Shown one piece after another: positions 46,346 through 58,605 of a DNA stretch of 64,000 bases. The notes beneath the pieces were generated by a model. The model searched no databases, had not been told where the DNA came from, and saw only the letters and a list, made by a program, of their open reading frames with translations. A program made the position numbers and the translations under genes. The stretch comes from Thereva unica. Its lineage: Eukaryota > Arthropoda > Insecta > Diptera > Therevidae. The DNA lies in assembly GCA_949987705.1 (NCBI GenBank), contig OX465285.1:92389975-92453974 (forward strand), written 5' to 3'. The number at the start of each line of letters is the position of its first letter. Position 1 is the stretch's first letter.

Positions 46346-48469
46346 ATTGAGCAAGAAGCAGACATGAGGCTTAAAGAACACATTTATCGTAAGAAAAAAG
46401 GAGTTAGCCACTGAAAGAAATTCGCCTAAGATTGACTACATAGGTAGAGATTAGTAGCGTAGGCTCAGACTACCCAAGAGCTGTAAATTTTAGACAAAAT
46501 GAGTTATGTTATTCAATCAACTTTCTTGTTGTTTAAAAGGTAGCTATCACATTATTGCAAACTCTTGAATGATTCGATATACATATAATGCTTGTAGGTG
46601 CTCCTATAACGTAGATGACAGTCAAAAATATCCTGGCCTTACTCATATAGAATTTTTCCCAGAAATTCACACAACATAGAAAAATTTATACCAAAAAATT
46701 CTTTTACCTTAAGGTTGTTATATTTAAAGACTTAAATCTATGTTTAGCAAAATCATGAAATTCTTACGAAATTGATACAGCATGCACAATGTTATGGCAT
46801 AAAACTCAATTATTTGTAGAAGACTTCCTACATTCACCCTAAATACACACGCATACGTGATATGTCATCATCTCCATTACAAGAGTCCTTCCCAACAAAT
46901 GTCATAAGCCATATATTTATCATAAAAATAACCTATCAGAATCATTCAATAACAGCACAGCCTTCACAAAAATTTTAATACATGGATACATGGATGTCCT
47001 TAAGATTTGACATTTTCCCTTCTCAGAAACGCCAATGCCCATAAAACCCCTACTATGAAGAAAAAAAATGCGACGGTATGAAAATCACTAGGAGTTTGAG
47101 ACTATAGGGTGGGTTGAGGGAAGTTTATAGGAATTTTATATTTTCACAAATAAAACAAAAAAAAAAAAAACACGGTGGAAAAACGAGAGAAAATTAGTTT
47201 GACAACATTTCGATAGGAAATATTGCAAAAACATTAAATTTTTTTGTTCCTTGTTTTATTTTTATTTTTTGCATGAAAATAAATGACAGGCCCAAAGTTC
47301 CACGAAAATGAGAAAGTGGCAAGCGTGCCTTTCATAAACTGTCAGATGCTGTCAGATATTATGTCATAAATGTAAAATTGAAGAAAAAATCCTTATTTTT
47401 TCGTTGTGTTCCTCTATAATGGGTTTCTTTTTTCTCCTTTGGGTTTTAAGTATTTAAAGGGAGTAAAGTTTTTTTTTTGGAGTGAAGGAATATCCTTTTA
47501 AAGTAAAATAAGATTCACAAAGGAATTTCATTTTGGATATTTTTTTTTGTTTTTTTAAAAAAGGCGTTGAGTACTTAAGAGTGATGGGACGAAAGGATTG
47601 TGTTTTTTTGTTTTCAGATTTCGATTTTTGGAAAGAAAATTGGAATTTTAAGCCTGGGCTTATTATTTTGTGATTTTAGGTTGCTCCTAGGTACATTGGC
47701 ACTTCCACAAATTCTTGGAATCATTCCTGTTGCATGCTTTTAAATTTGGTTCCCTAAACCGCATTCTGAGCGATCTAAAGATTTCTGAATGACAAAAAAT
47801 TCAGCTTCAGTGATGTAGATCGAGAGGATACTGACTGAGTTTATGTTGCGAAAAGAGAGGATGCCTAGCGCTCCAGTGCTCGATAGTTTTTTGTTCACGG
47901 GAGGCTAGAGCCTCGAGATATCTTCTCTTGTTCGTATAATGTAATGTAGTTAGGTAGACGGTCTTATCCAATGCTACTCCGACGAAAAATTCTGATATCT
48001 TAATGATTCCGCCTGTCGGCTCTACAGATCTCTAGCTCTAACTAAAACGAGCTCTTATATTTTTTTTACTAACCACAGAAGTATCCTTATGATAGTGTAT
48101 TGGTTTTATCTAATCGATCGGCCCTTATCCGGGCCTTCTTTATCCCAAACTTTCGACTGATGTTTTTGATCACACACCCTCTAACTTCAAGATGTGTTTC
48201 GAAATATTTTCCGAAGTAGACAATGTAGACAATGAATATCTCTTGAAATGAAACAAGGGTTGTTCCACGCCCTCTGCCATGTTTGGGCATCTCGGATCTT
48301 TTGTTGAATCGTCCTGTATTTGAACCCAATGGAAGCACTTCCTATAACATCCGTGCTCTTTTTCTAGAACTCGAACTCGACCCTTCCTTCTTCCTTTCAT
48401 TGTTGTCCACCTTTCTATGTCCTGGCGATACATTTGCCCTTGTTAGACTCCTCTGCTGCACACCCTGAA
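46346..48469. other. Unannotated A+T-rich stretch
   Basis: A+T-rich with long A and T runs (47.05, 47.16, 47.47, 47.54 kb). A minus-strand region at 47.81-47.98 kb stays open for about 60 codons but is unrecognised. No other feature. Confidence 0.4.
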
Positions 48470-48865
48470 TGATCTAGTCAGCACAAAGTCCTGCCAAATT
48501 TATGGATTGACCCAAAATTAATCTTGGTGCAAGAAGAGTTCTGAAAAAGTAGCGGTTTGATATTGTCATGGGCAGAGTTTCGGGGGACATCCAACCTTGA
48601 CTGGAAGGATGGCATTGACCAGGACGCCTAAACCTTAGGGGTGCCAAACCGGGTAGAATCGCCTCAACTACCCTGTTTGGAGAACTATAAACACCGAGAG
48701 CTAGTTGATAGTAATTTTTTCCCATAATCAACATATCTTCCACCGCAAAGATATGATCGTCGTATGCTGTGCCACGGGCAGCTGAAAAAAGCGCCCCATT
48801 TCCTGGAACGGGAAAATTTGTATTTAATCGCCTCCATTGCCTTCTTGCATGGTCAGCGTGCACTT
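48470..48865 (-). pseudogene. Unidentified mobile-element relic (possible Ty3/gypsy pol fragment)
   Basis: A 129-codon minus-strand frame spans 48863-48474. A block at 48601-48655 matches 7770-7824, which is the pol end of the Ty3/gypsy relic, in the same orientation. Upstream in this frame the words MLIMGKNYYQLALGVYSS could correspond to the FLGMxNFYRxF region of reverse transcriptase, but the match is weak. The lower end (48470-48535) instead matches the 3' side of the non-LTR element at 44.2 kb, so this may be a composite of relics. Confidence 0.35.
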
Positions 48866-49249
48866 CTTAGCAGAACCTTTTAAATTGTTCAGCTATGTTT
48901 TTAACAAACGTGCTTTTCTTTGACTTGACCATTCTGACCTTGTTTTTACTGACCTGGCATTCAGGCAGACTTTTGTGGGAATCCTCTATTTCTGCGTTCC
49001 AGAAATTCAGCACTTGGACTTGCTGTCTCCGAGCGTGTCGGATGAACGATTACAAGCCTGATTCATATCGGCGGTGATCTGGGCAACTATATCGCTTAGG
49101 GTCTGTGGACGTTCTTCGGAGACCTTCAATAGTCGTTTTCCGAGCGTCGTTCTCTGTGGCACCAGTATTATAAGTGTGCGTTTTTTCTATTCTTCGTTCA
49201 ACCAAATCTATAAAGACGAGACTGAATATATGGTTTAACGGGTAATAAA
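48866..49249. other. Unannotated stretch
   Basis: No feature was recognised. Short frames on both strands overlap. Confidence 0.4.
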
Positions 49250-49690
49250 TGAACACAAAAGGCGGCAGATTATACAGAGGTTACCTGAATGAGTCACTTA
49301 ATCATTATTATCTTCAGATAAGAAACAACAGTAGTATAGCTATGTCGGCTCTGGAGCAATATTTCACCATATCAAAGCAAAAGCACACTCAGTCTGGTTT
49401 TTGGATTGTGTCCAAGCTAGAAACTTGAGTTTGGATAAGTGTCTTAGATTGTAACTTGGGTTTTAGGTTTGTGTCTTAGCTTGAACTTGCTTTTGTATCA
49501 CTCAAGTTTGAAAGAGTTTGGGTTTGTGTCTTTGTTTGAAATTCGAGTTTTGGCTGAAATCTCTTCTGTGAGTAGGATTGGAAGAGTTCAGTTATCGCTA
49601 TCGGTGAGGATTGGGCTTTTGTTTGAACTTTGCATCGGCTACAATACTTTAATAAGATTAATGACTCTCACTCCCAAAATAAAAATATTG
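49250..49690 (+). repeat. Dispersed repeat, copy 1 (partner at 55.37-55.70 kb), with internal degenerate tandem
   Basis: The part around GATTATCTTCAGATAAGAAAC (from about 49305) and CTATGTCGGCTCTGG matches GATTATCTTAAGATGAGAAA and CTATGTCGGTTCTGG at 55.42-55.48 kb. Both copies then run into repeated phrases of the type GTGTCTTAGCTTGAACTTGG (49395-49560). Here about four degenerate units of 30-38 bp can be seen. No coding capacity. It could be an LTR or the noncoding part of a non-autonomous element. Confidence 0.6.
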
Positions 49691-50849
49691 TTTTTATGTT
49701 ATTGGCAACCACCAAATATTATTACATTTTAAGACCTAACTAGAACAGAACGCCCAGAAATATTGATTATGAGACCCTGATGTAATAAAAACCTGCTAAA
49801 AACATAGGGAGTTTTCAATGATTCAAACTGCAAAAGCATCCTGCATCATTGAAAACACCCATATTTAATTACCTACTATTCAAAAATACATTTTAAAAAA
49901 GAATCAATCATTTTAATTAAAATTGATCATTTTCCATATGTAATTATGGCACACTCCTTTTGTAACAAAAAACCCCACAAAAAAATTCATATTCTGCAGC
50001 AATAACTTGTTTTCACACCGAATACATTCCAGGTGTATAATAAAATTGATTGGATATGTTATTAAAATTCAAAACCCGGATTTCCATGTCAAATAAGCAA
50101 CCATAAATAATTCATGGAAAAACTTAAAATCTAACCACATTGAAATGTAAGCATATATAGCACATAACCTTCAACAGCATTAATTATGCCCAATTCACAA
50201 AACGTACATATATCTCCTCTCCGCGTTGACTAATTACATATATACAAATATATACAAATATAAATTGATACAAATACAAATACAATTTCAGTTTTAAACG
50301 ACGGCGGCAGTCAAAACAACAAACTACATTTTTTATTAAAAACCCCCAAACTGGCCACAAAGCTCCGCATATAACCCAATACTATCCCCCAATTTTTGGA
50401 CTATCCACAGAATGCTGCTGGCATACTAAATAAAACCATAGCCAAGGGGATATATCCAGAATAACACTGGCGGCCACAACAACAGGGGATCGGTAATAAA
50501 TTTCGTTAAAAACATGAAAACAAAATATTTCAACATAACCTCACTCTTTACCAGCAAAATGCATAATGTCCTGCACACCTAGTAAACATTCAAAAAACAG
50601 ATACAGAACGAAATTAGGATCCTGTATTTGCATGCCGCCTTCACAAGCATATGTACATACATGCATACGTATGTATTTCTATAGCCTCCCAAAAACGGAC
50701 TAAGCGGTCAATAATGCAAGAATTGTGGATGGCACCACCATTGGTGAGGTGTGGTGAGGGGCATGGGCTAAATACATTGCTACACCGACAAACGTTTGGG
50801 GGGCAGAGTCCTTTTGCTGTATGATACCGGAAGGATTCCTTGCTGCAAT
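49691..50849. other. Unannotated stretch with a small hairpin and ATACAA repeats
   Basis: Bases 49809-49860 form a 12-bp stem GTTTTCAATGAT/ATCATTGAAAAC, extended to GGG/CCC with one mismatch, with a loop of about 22-25 bases. An ATACAA-type microsatellite lies at about 50235-50285. No gene was recognised. Confidence 0.4.
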
Positions 50850-50922
50850 TTGCTAGGTTGAGCTGTTTCTCCTTGCTAGGTCGAGCTATACCTCTTTGCT
50901 AGGTTGAGTTGTGCCTCCTTTG
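50850..50922. repeat. 23/24-bp minisatellite, three units
   Basis: TTGCTAGGTTGAGCTGTTTC-like units start at 50850, 50873 and 50897, differing by a few substitutions. Confidence 0.75.
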
Positions 50923-52574
50923 GTGAGGCATAGACACTCATCCACCCGCTTAGCCTGGGCTGTATGCATGCAATTGGTAAGATCCTGCACCTTGACTCTA
51001 TGCATATGGCAGGAAGTGTGACTTTGTACAGTCTGCCATGCAGGAACATGATAAAGACGATTCCGCACTCCATTGCCGCTGGGTGAATCCTGTAAGGTAA
51101 CCGAAAGGATCCCAGGACTTCTTCTCATAGTTAACGGCTTGATTTATCGCAACGCCAATTTGTTTTGCAGCCAGCATGATGTATTCACACTGCCACTAGA
51201 TATCTTTCTCTCTCTTCGGGGGATGGGAGTGAACGAGGGGATGAAGGGATAACGGATACGAAAAAGGGAAATTTGTCTCTTCCAGTCCCAACTGTGGTTT
51301 ATCAAGATTTATACTGAGATTTAGCTGCTATGCAATATCTTAACCATACAAGTCAGACCGGGGAAGATAAATGCAGTCGAGATAATTCTATCCCATTTGA
51401 AAGAATAACAAAACATCCTTTTTGAGCTAAAGGCTAGCACAAGCTGAAAATACACAAAATACACATAGATAAAATTCCAGCAGCTTCAGATCCTTGAAAT
51501 TTATTGCACTAAAACTCTCTTTGGCAATTAAATCCTGTCTATGATGTTGCCTAGATTTGTGTTAAGAGTAAATTAAATTCAAAATCTACACGGAAATATT
51601 TCTGGAAAAATATTTCACTAAAATCCTTTGTCAGGAATTTGTGGATTGTAAATTGTTAAGGATAAAGATTTACAGTCCTGTACACCTTCTTGGAAAAGGA
51701 GCAGACACAGCCAAGCATAGTAAGTTGAGATTGCAACGAACATACATGCTCAAATTTTAATTGGGTTTGACTACTTGGCGAGGCTCACACATGATGAACG
51801 CAAGACTTATGTAGGACAATGAGGCAAGGATTATCCTTATACCTATCGACATTAGTACATAAAATCCCACCGATATACTCTTCTATTTTTAGACAACCAT
51901 ACACAGTCCGCACAGAGAGAAAGAGAGATAGAAATAAATGGTCGTGTATATAGAGTCAACATTCAATCCAATCTATCAGCCAGCGTTCAAAGTATTGAAA
52001 GGACTTAGCCAAACGGGATTCAACTTCAGTAATCATTTGTAATCCAGCCTGGAATTTGCGTTGCGACAATTGAAATTGATTTCTAACAATACTGAAGAAT
52101 TTTTTAGATACCATTGTGTGCGGTAGCAGGCACTGGCTGATGCCCACAGCGAGATAGTGAAGCTTAAGGACTTCATTCGGATCCTTACGTAGTAAAGTTA
52201 AATTGAAATGCCGTAAGGGAAGGCAAAACTCTGTTGATTGAACATTGGAATTTGAAATATGCTTGATTTTTTGTTTTTTTGTTTTATGGAAGGACGATTT
52301 GGGCGAGTTTTACAGTATGTTAGGAGTTTTTCTGTAATACTGTCTTCTTTTTGGACAGGTCTGAGACGAAAGGATATCGAACGACTGCAGTATGTGCACC
52401 CGAAATAAGCTAGACATAATCAAAGATGTTTTTGGACTTGTCACTGATATCTGTCAAAATGTCTAGACTACCAAACCACAGAATATGATTGACACAAAAT
52501 ATATTTTTCGAAGCAGGCGATGAGCTCAGGGTACCCAGAGCTCAGGGTACCCAGTCAGTTTTGTTCTAAGACTA
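50923..52574. other. Unannotated stretch with a 16-bp tandem duplication
   Basis: GAGCTCAGGGTACCCA occurs twice in direct succession at 52522-52553. No gene or element was recognised in the rest. Confidence 0.45.
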
Positions 52575-52660
52575 TTAAAGTAGGTAATGAGTCACTTGAG
52601 CCTGGGAACCAATGGGATTGGCTGTGGAGGAAGTTCCGGGTAAAGTAATACGTGGCAATT
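52575..52660 (+). mobile_element. TTAA-flanked MITE, copy 1 (left end)
   Basis: TTAA (52575-52578) is followed by AGTAGGTAATGAGTCACTTG and GCCTGGGAACC, matching the left end of the complete-looking copy at 58.61 kb. The right end is not clear, so this copy is truncated or diverged. Confidence 0.55.
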
Positions 52661-53002
52661 AAATGACATTATTAGACATTAATCCCACCAATCTGCTCAT
52701 TTACACTAAAGATAGTTTCCTCAGGAAAGGATGTAAAGCGAAATCGTGGAGTTTGATAGTTGAAGCCGTGTAAATCTAATTTAAAGTGAGACGCAAATTT
52801 TTAGGCTTTCAATTTTGTCTCATTTGTGACATATTCAATATGACGAGCCCAAACTTGACAAATGTCTTCACGATATAGATAAAATTGATCGTGGACGGTT
52901 TCACGAAAACAAAGTTAGCCTTGCCAACAAGCGGTGAAAACGGTTACCGATTTCAATAATGTGCCTTGTACGATAAGGAGCCTCCGAAGCTGAGATTAAG
53001 CC

Positions 53003-53042
53003 TTAAAGTATGGCAATCATCACTTGGTCTATGGAACCACAA
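53003..53042 (+). mobile_element. TTAA-flanked MITE, copy 2 (left-end stub)
   Basis: TTAA (53003-53006) is followed by AGTATGGCAATCATCACTTG and GTCTATGGAACCAC. It matches the left ends at 52.58 and 58.61 kb for about 35 bases. The match stops just before the minus-strand non-LTR 3' tail at 53.05 kb, suggesting that the retrotransposon inserted into the MITE or joined its breakpoint. Confidence 0.5.
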
Positions 53043-53044
53043 TT

Positions 53045-53200
53045 TCGATACTTTTTTTTATGTGGCAGCTCTAAGCTCAGGAGTCACCCTTTGTGTCATG
53101 TCCTTTGTTACGTCATGGCGCAATGTCTATCAGTAAGCTTAGTTAGCGGGGAATAGGTTAAGGGTTATGAAGGTACGGGGGGGGGGGGGTTTAAGAAGGT
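53045..53200 (-). mobile_element. Jockey/CR1-like non-LTR 3' tail fragment
   Basis: Read on the minus strand, the sequence AAGCTTACTGATAGACATTG, GCCATGACGTAACAAAGGAC, AAGGGTGACTCCTGAGCTTA and CCACATAAAAAAAAG matches the 3' untranslated region and A-tail of the 37.2-kb copy. Coding sequence is absent, so the insert is strongly 5'-truncated. A run of G (53178-53189) lies just upstream in element direction. Confidence 0.7.
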
Positions 53201-54169
53201 GGTGCTGAACCTGGTCAACCCTAAGCGGTTTTGGCATCAACTACATTAGATCTCGAATCAATTAAATAACACCACGATACTTTAAACAAAATTATTACAA
53301 AACAAAATACATTTTAGCAATATTTAAAATAAATCTCCATCCATTTTTATCATATTTTTTTACTATCAAAAAATTTGCTTTAATTGCTTGATTACCTTCA
53401 GAACAATGCCCCACCACTATTTAGACACATTTCCAGTGCATATTTTCCAATAATTGTCAATTAACACTAATTGCCAATTAACGTTCTATCTATGCAATCA
53501 ACGAAAGTAATTAGTGTTTTGGCAGTTAACAAAAAATACACATTCACGTACATATTGTTTAAATAAAATTCACGAAAAAAAAATTGTATTTGTTGTGAGT
53601 AAATAGACAAAAGGTTTTCAGCTCTGATGTGTGTGGCGTACTCTAACGACAGGTAGTCAACTTTTGAACAGGATGAAAATAAAAAAAAATTTATTTAAAA
53701 TAAAATCTCGTTTTTACGCTGCAAATTTATTATTTGTCATTTTGGGAATATTTCGCTCTCATTGTTTTTTTAGTGTAGTGAAATTTTTTTTTTATTCATT
53801 TCAGAATATTATGGAAATTTTTCCATGAGCACAATTAGGGATATGCCAGGAGTTCTATTTGCTTTAATTGGTGGTTTTTGCGGTAGCTAACCTTGCAAAA
53901 CTTTAAAAAATGTTAAAACTTTTTAATTTGTTGTTTATAATTTTGTTAATGGTTTTTGACGTGGCCTTCCAGAAGTTCAACTGACTTTATGATAGTTTAT
54001 ATCCTTTATGTTGTATAATCAAAGGTCCTAATACTAGTAGTAAATCCTACATCATTCGCTGATATCGCGGAACGGATCTGCGTATTTTTATCTTCCCATC
54101 TGGAGAACGAAATAAATGGTGAAGGTTGAGGTCTTTGCAGCCATCAATAATTCACATGAAATTGTAAAT
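53201..54169. other. A+T-rich spacer
   Basis: No gene or element was recognised. Confidence 0.45.
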
Positions 54170-54530
54170 TATCCTATCTCTTAATACGCATCTATCCCGG
54201 TACTCCGTCGATGGTGACCCACCTCTTATTAAATCAGACCATTGCCTAGTCAGCGATTATTTTCTCATATATACCTTGTGCCCCAACCAACACAGTCTAG
54301 CAGTTTGCAGTAAAGCCAGGTGGCCGGGTGTTTTTCGCTACTACCAAGCCACTTACTGGGATTTGTGTTTCCGTAGGGCTAACTCTTTTTTCTCGAACTG
54401 TGCCAAACTTGGTGTCTATTTTGGTTGAATTTATACAGAACTGCAGGCATAAAGTCGGGTTTGAAGCCATTCTACGCCCTATTATGGGTGCGCCGGACTT
54501 CTTTCTGAAGGCTTTTTAGCAGGATCTCCA
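54170..54530 (+). pseudogene. Non-LTR retrotransposon endonuclease-domain fragment
   Basis: The plus strand reads YSVDGDPPLIKSDHCLVS, with the endonuclease SDH box at 54234-54242, then after a short gap RWPGVFRYYQATYWDLCF (about 54320-54370). That is the R/W-rich linker following the nuclease domain in jockey/CR1-type ORF2. The frame is interrupted by stops and no reverse transcriptase follows. It resembles the 12.6-kb fragment (NSDHCLIS) and may be from the same or a related family. Confidence 0.65.
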
Positions 54531-55369
54531 AACCCTTTTCGCCGGTATTATGGCCTGGAGAGGAACCAGAGGACCCTCTTCTTATTAAGAAGATTGTTAT
54601 CCTTCTTCTCTTCAAAGGCCCAACTTCCAAAAATCATGTAAAACATCGCTTGTGCCACTTGTATTCTCAAAGCGGATGTTTTTCGGGTCGCCTCTCCGAT
54701 GGAGCAGAAGGTGCCGCACTTCTACAGTTGGGCCTCTAAGAAGATCTTCTTCTAATAAAGGAGTGATTTCAGCGTACTCCACCATGGGTTTTCGGGCTCG
54801 GAATGCGCTTATCGAAGAGGTCAACAATTCCTCTTTACTGGGATCACATTCGTCACCTAAGCAACTGGCCTTCTAGATTCTCTAGGACTATGGAAACCCC
54901 GCGAGCGTCTCGAGAGTTGAGAGGCTTTATCCTAATAAGTTTTTTTAAAGCTATATTGAAACCTTCAGTAGGATTATTTACACTTTCCTATTGCGAGTCT
55001 TATCGAGTTTGTTCTCTCTAGATTCGCCGCATTCAGTTTGCTCCATGGACAGGCAGGGCACCTGACCTAAGGTCATTTACGGTCTTTGCAAGGGCACCTG
55101 GGTTAGGATGTGGCCTAAGTTCAAGTACGACCGGTCTTGGAGTCAGCACTTCCTTCTTGTGCTGTGTTCGAGTCATATTGATGGGTACGAACACTAGACT
55201 GGCTACAAACAACGCAAGTGTGATCCGCCGCCTGTTTGTCCTGCACCCTTCAAAAGGATCCATCAACATTTTATTTTTTGCTTGAAATTGTTTTCCTGAT
55301 ACCTACAGCGATTGCTCCTCCTGCTCTACCCCAGGGCTGGTGCTGAATACGAGAGGGCAATAACCTCGA
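54531..55369. other. Unannotated G+C-richer stretch
   Basis: Overlapping frames of 70-80 codons occur on both strands, with no recognised family. It could be degraded continuation of the upstream retroelement. Confidence 0.35.
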
Positions 55370-55700
55370 AAGAAGCCGACTTTAGACTATTCCGATCTGG
55401 CCCGAATGGGTCATTTCGTCGTGATTATCTTAAGATGAGAAACACATTTAGTATATCTATGTCGGTTCTGGCACAGAATTTCATCAGACAAAAGCTCACA
55501 CAGACTTGTTTTTGGTTTGTATCTGATCTTAAAACAAGGATTTGGGTTCTGGGCTTAGCTTGAAACTTGGCTTTGGTTGAAAGCTCAAGCTAAGGTTGGT
55601 ATTGGAAAAGGGTTGCAATCGGTAGGAATGGGGTTTTTGTTGGAGTTTATTACCGGATTTGGCTGAAAATGGGAGTCGAGAGAAAGGTCGGCCGCGCTTT
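55370..55700 (+). repeat. Dispersed repeat, copy 2 (partner at 49.25-49.69 kb)
   Basis: This copy matches copy 1 from GACTATTCCGATCTGGCCCG through GATTATCTTAAGATGAGAAA and CTATGTCGGTTCTGGCACAG to TTGGAAAAGGGTTGCAATCG. The degenerate CTTAGCTTGAAACTTGG phrases are fewer than in copy 1. Confidence 0.6.
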
Positions 55701-58604
55701 TAAGAACTAACTAAATCTCTGTGGGAGTTGATGACTTTGGGGTGGTTTGGTAAATTATATTCTCAAGGAGTGGGGTCTCCAAAATTTTAATCAGTTTTCA
55801 AGTTGCACAATTTTAGGAGGTGCAGAACTTGAGCGGGATCAAGGGGTTCTAATTTATTGATCAAGGACTGTAAACCTCATCTATGTGACCCATAAAAATG
55901 CAGAAAAATTAGTCAATTCACACTTCCGATTTAATTTTTCTTGGTTGTAGTAAAAATTACGATGTCGACATAAAAATTTCGTCCAAATTCACTTATCCTT
56001 TGGCTCTAGGAGCAGTAAAATTCCATTGACCCTTTCGTTTTTTTTGCTTTAAAGCCAAAGTTTCACAGTACTTGAAGGAAGGAAAAGTCTCGAAGAAAGC
56101 TAAGGAAATCATCATAAAAGTTTTACACGTTGAATGAATTTGAAAAGAATCGTTTTACACATGACTTGGACCTTCCTTTGTTATCGTGCCAATTCCATTA
56201 GTCAAATATGTAAGATGGAATGAGAATTGAATGGGCTGGAATGGGGGGGGTTGGTTAAAGATTTTTTCTTTTTTTTTCGTTTTTCTTTTTTCTTTATTTT
56301 GAGGGTGGCTTGGGAATCATAAAATCTGCCTAAAGCCCCAATATATAGTCCGAAATGTGTGATAACAATTCCTTTAATGCGATCAATTTCCAAACCATTT
56401 GGCATTGTATCTTAAAAATCATTTTGAAAAATTTTCGCCCTCATCTCTCTTGTTGAATCTTTTCTCATTTTCGTCCTTTTTTTTCGATATTTCTTCTTTT
56501 TTTCGGGATCATATAAATTCCTGAGAAAAGTTCTTTTGCCGGCTCTGATAAGAAATCGAAGCACGCAATATCCACACATTCTTAAAATACGGTGGGAGGC
56601 ACACACAAGAAGAAAAAAAAAACACAGAGAAATGTATAAGAAGATGATGGAAGGGAAGGCGAAAAAAGGGAAAAAGTAAAGGATCCTATCTCGCCCACAC
56701 TCCTTCGGGGCTCTAAAAGACCGAAAATCGTAAGACGACCATATAATGCCGGGGGCTGGCCATAAATTTCGGTATCTCCTTAGGATATCACATAATGGAT
56801 TTACAAACACCCTAGGGAGACGGGGAGTACGGGAGCTACAGAACGGATGGCACTCAAAGCCGAGATACATTTTGATTTCCTTTAAGCAATCCCCACCTTA
56901 ACCGGAATACCGTGGCTCCTTGTGGAAGTATCCTTAAGAGCCTGTGATATCCAAAAACGTCTCGCAGTAAAGTGATGATGATGAATATACCTGCTCCAAG
57001 GAGTCAATGCCATATTCGAGGGATCCTCGGCAATTATAATCCTGCGGGCGGAGGAGACAAGTAATTCCCTCGTGGGGATTCCCCTTTTCATACTGTATTT
57101 TTTTTATATTCAATAATCCTCTCGATGGCTCCTCGGCGGAGTTAGAGGGAGTGGGTGCACAGGGGGTGTGAAAACCGAACGCAGCGGCATCTTCCAGGAT
57201 GTTCGGGATGTAATGGGTTGATGCACGTCACAACGGGACTAAGGAAGCATTTGTTTAATCGACCCATGTAATTCAGTTAGTCCTAATGGAAAATGTCTTT
57301 CATGCCGGGTTAACTCAAACATAGATCTCGAGATTAAGATTTCTAATGGACTATAAGGGACAGTTAATTATAATTTGGCCCGTTTAGGGTGACTTGAAAA
57401 GACCTTCTTATGTTTGCTATCTACTGTGGGAATCTGTATTGCTGGTGCTGCTGCTGGAGCAATGCTAGTCCAACAATACCACCCAGGCACACAAACACGT
57501 CCACACAATACATATAAACCCATACAAGAAAAACAAAGTGACAGCTTACGGAAACGGGGTTAAGGACGCCTTTTTCGTGCCAGAGGTCCTTACTCCTTTA
57601 GGGTTTTTGAGTTTGAAGGCGGTTTTTGAGCAGTTTTCCTATTATGTAATTGACTTTGATATTTAGAGTAAATTAAAACGTGGTGGGGTCTGGTCGCCCT
57701 TAAATTATCTCTTGTCATTTTGGATGGGCATAAGATACCCTTTTTGGCCGGGGCCATCCCTTTAAGTTAATTAGACTTAACTATGTGTTAAGTTTTCAAA
57801 AGTATTATTAAGGCTGTTGTTGAATTTTGTAGTTATTGTTATAATGGGAATTTAATTATTGTTGCGGTGGGCGAGGATTACAACTTTTCAATTCTTATAA
57901 AGATTCCCCGATTCTGCTGTGTATACAAATACGAAGCCAAATAGCTGAAAGGGATAAGAACAGTATGAGGGTAAGCGAGATAGAGAGAGGGAGAGCGAAA
58001 TAAATATTTGAAAATGTTTTGCACTGTGGAAAACCTGGCACGAACCTGGTGGCTCTGGCAGTAGTAGTAATAATATTGTGGGTGGTTGAAAATTATTTAA
58101 AAGTTTTACAACAATGCCGACCTTAAAGGCATTGTACCCTTAAGCGATTCTCTGCGGTTCAAGTTTGAAAATAAGTTCAATGTCAAAGTTTCGTAGAGTC
58201 ATGCATCACCATTAATATTCTGAGTGGATGTAGTAAGAGTTTTGGCACGTGTTTAGAGACGAAATTAAATGGAATTTGATTAATTGAAGATCGTTTAAGA
58301 AACAATTAAATAATTGAATTGATCGAGAGTGATACAAGCTTATTAAGCAGTCTAATACAAAGAGATACATACTGAGCTGGAGTAGAGACAAAAATTAAGT
58401 TGATTCCATAATCAGACATGCTACTTTGTTATAACTATAATAGATGTTTTAAAATTGGCCACAAAGATCAGAAGATCATTTACAGATTGGTTTGCATGTA
58501 ACAGGTTTTTACAAACACGCCAGAGAAAACGTCAGGGGGGAGCACCCCCGTGACTGAAATGGACGGCTTTCGGAAGAATACGTCAGGAGTTTTGGTTTAT
58601 GACC
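55701..58604. other. Unannotated stretch
   Basis: No gene was recognised. A 152-codon minus-strand frame at 56870-56412 has a hydrophobic, phenylalanine-rich middle and a lysine-rich end produced by A/T runs, and looks fortuitous. The 56.68-57.26 kb part is G+C-richer without a clear function. Confidence 0.4.
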
Positions 58605-58605
58605 T

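Noticed and set aside
47810..47985. Copia-like pol fragment on the minus strand
   Set aside because: About 60 open codons with a vague resemblance to the EAEYxAL region; not enough to support.
56412..56870. 152-codon minus-strand frame
   Set aside because: Low-complexity, with phenylalanine and lysine stretches produced by T and A runs; no motif and no context.
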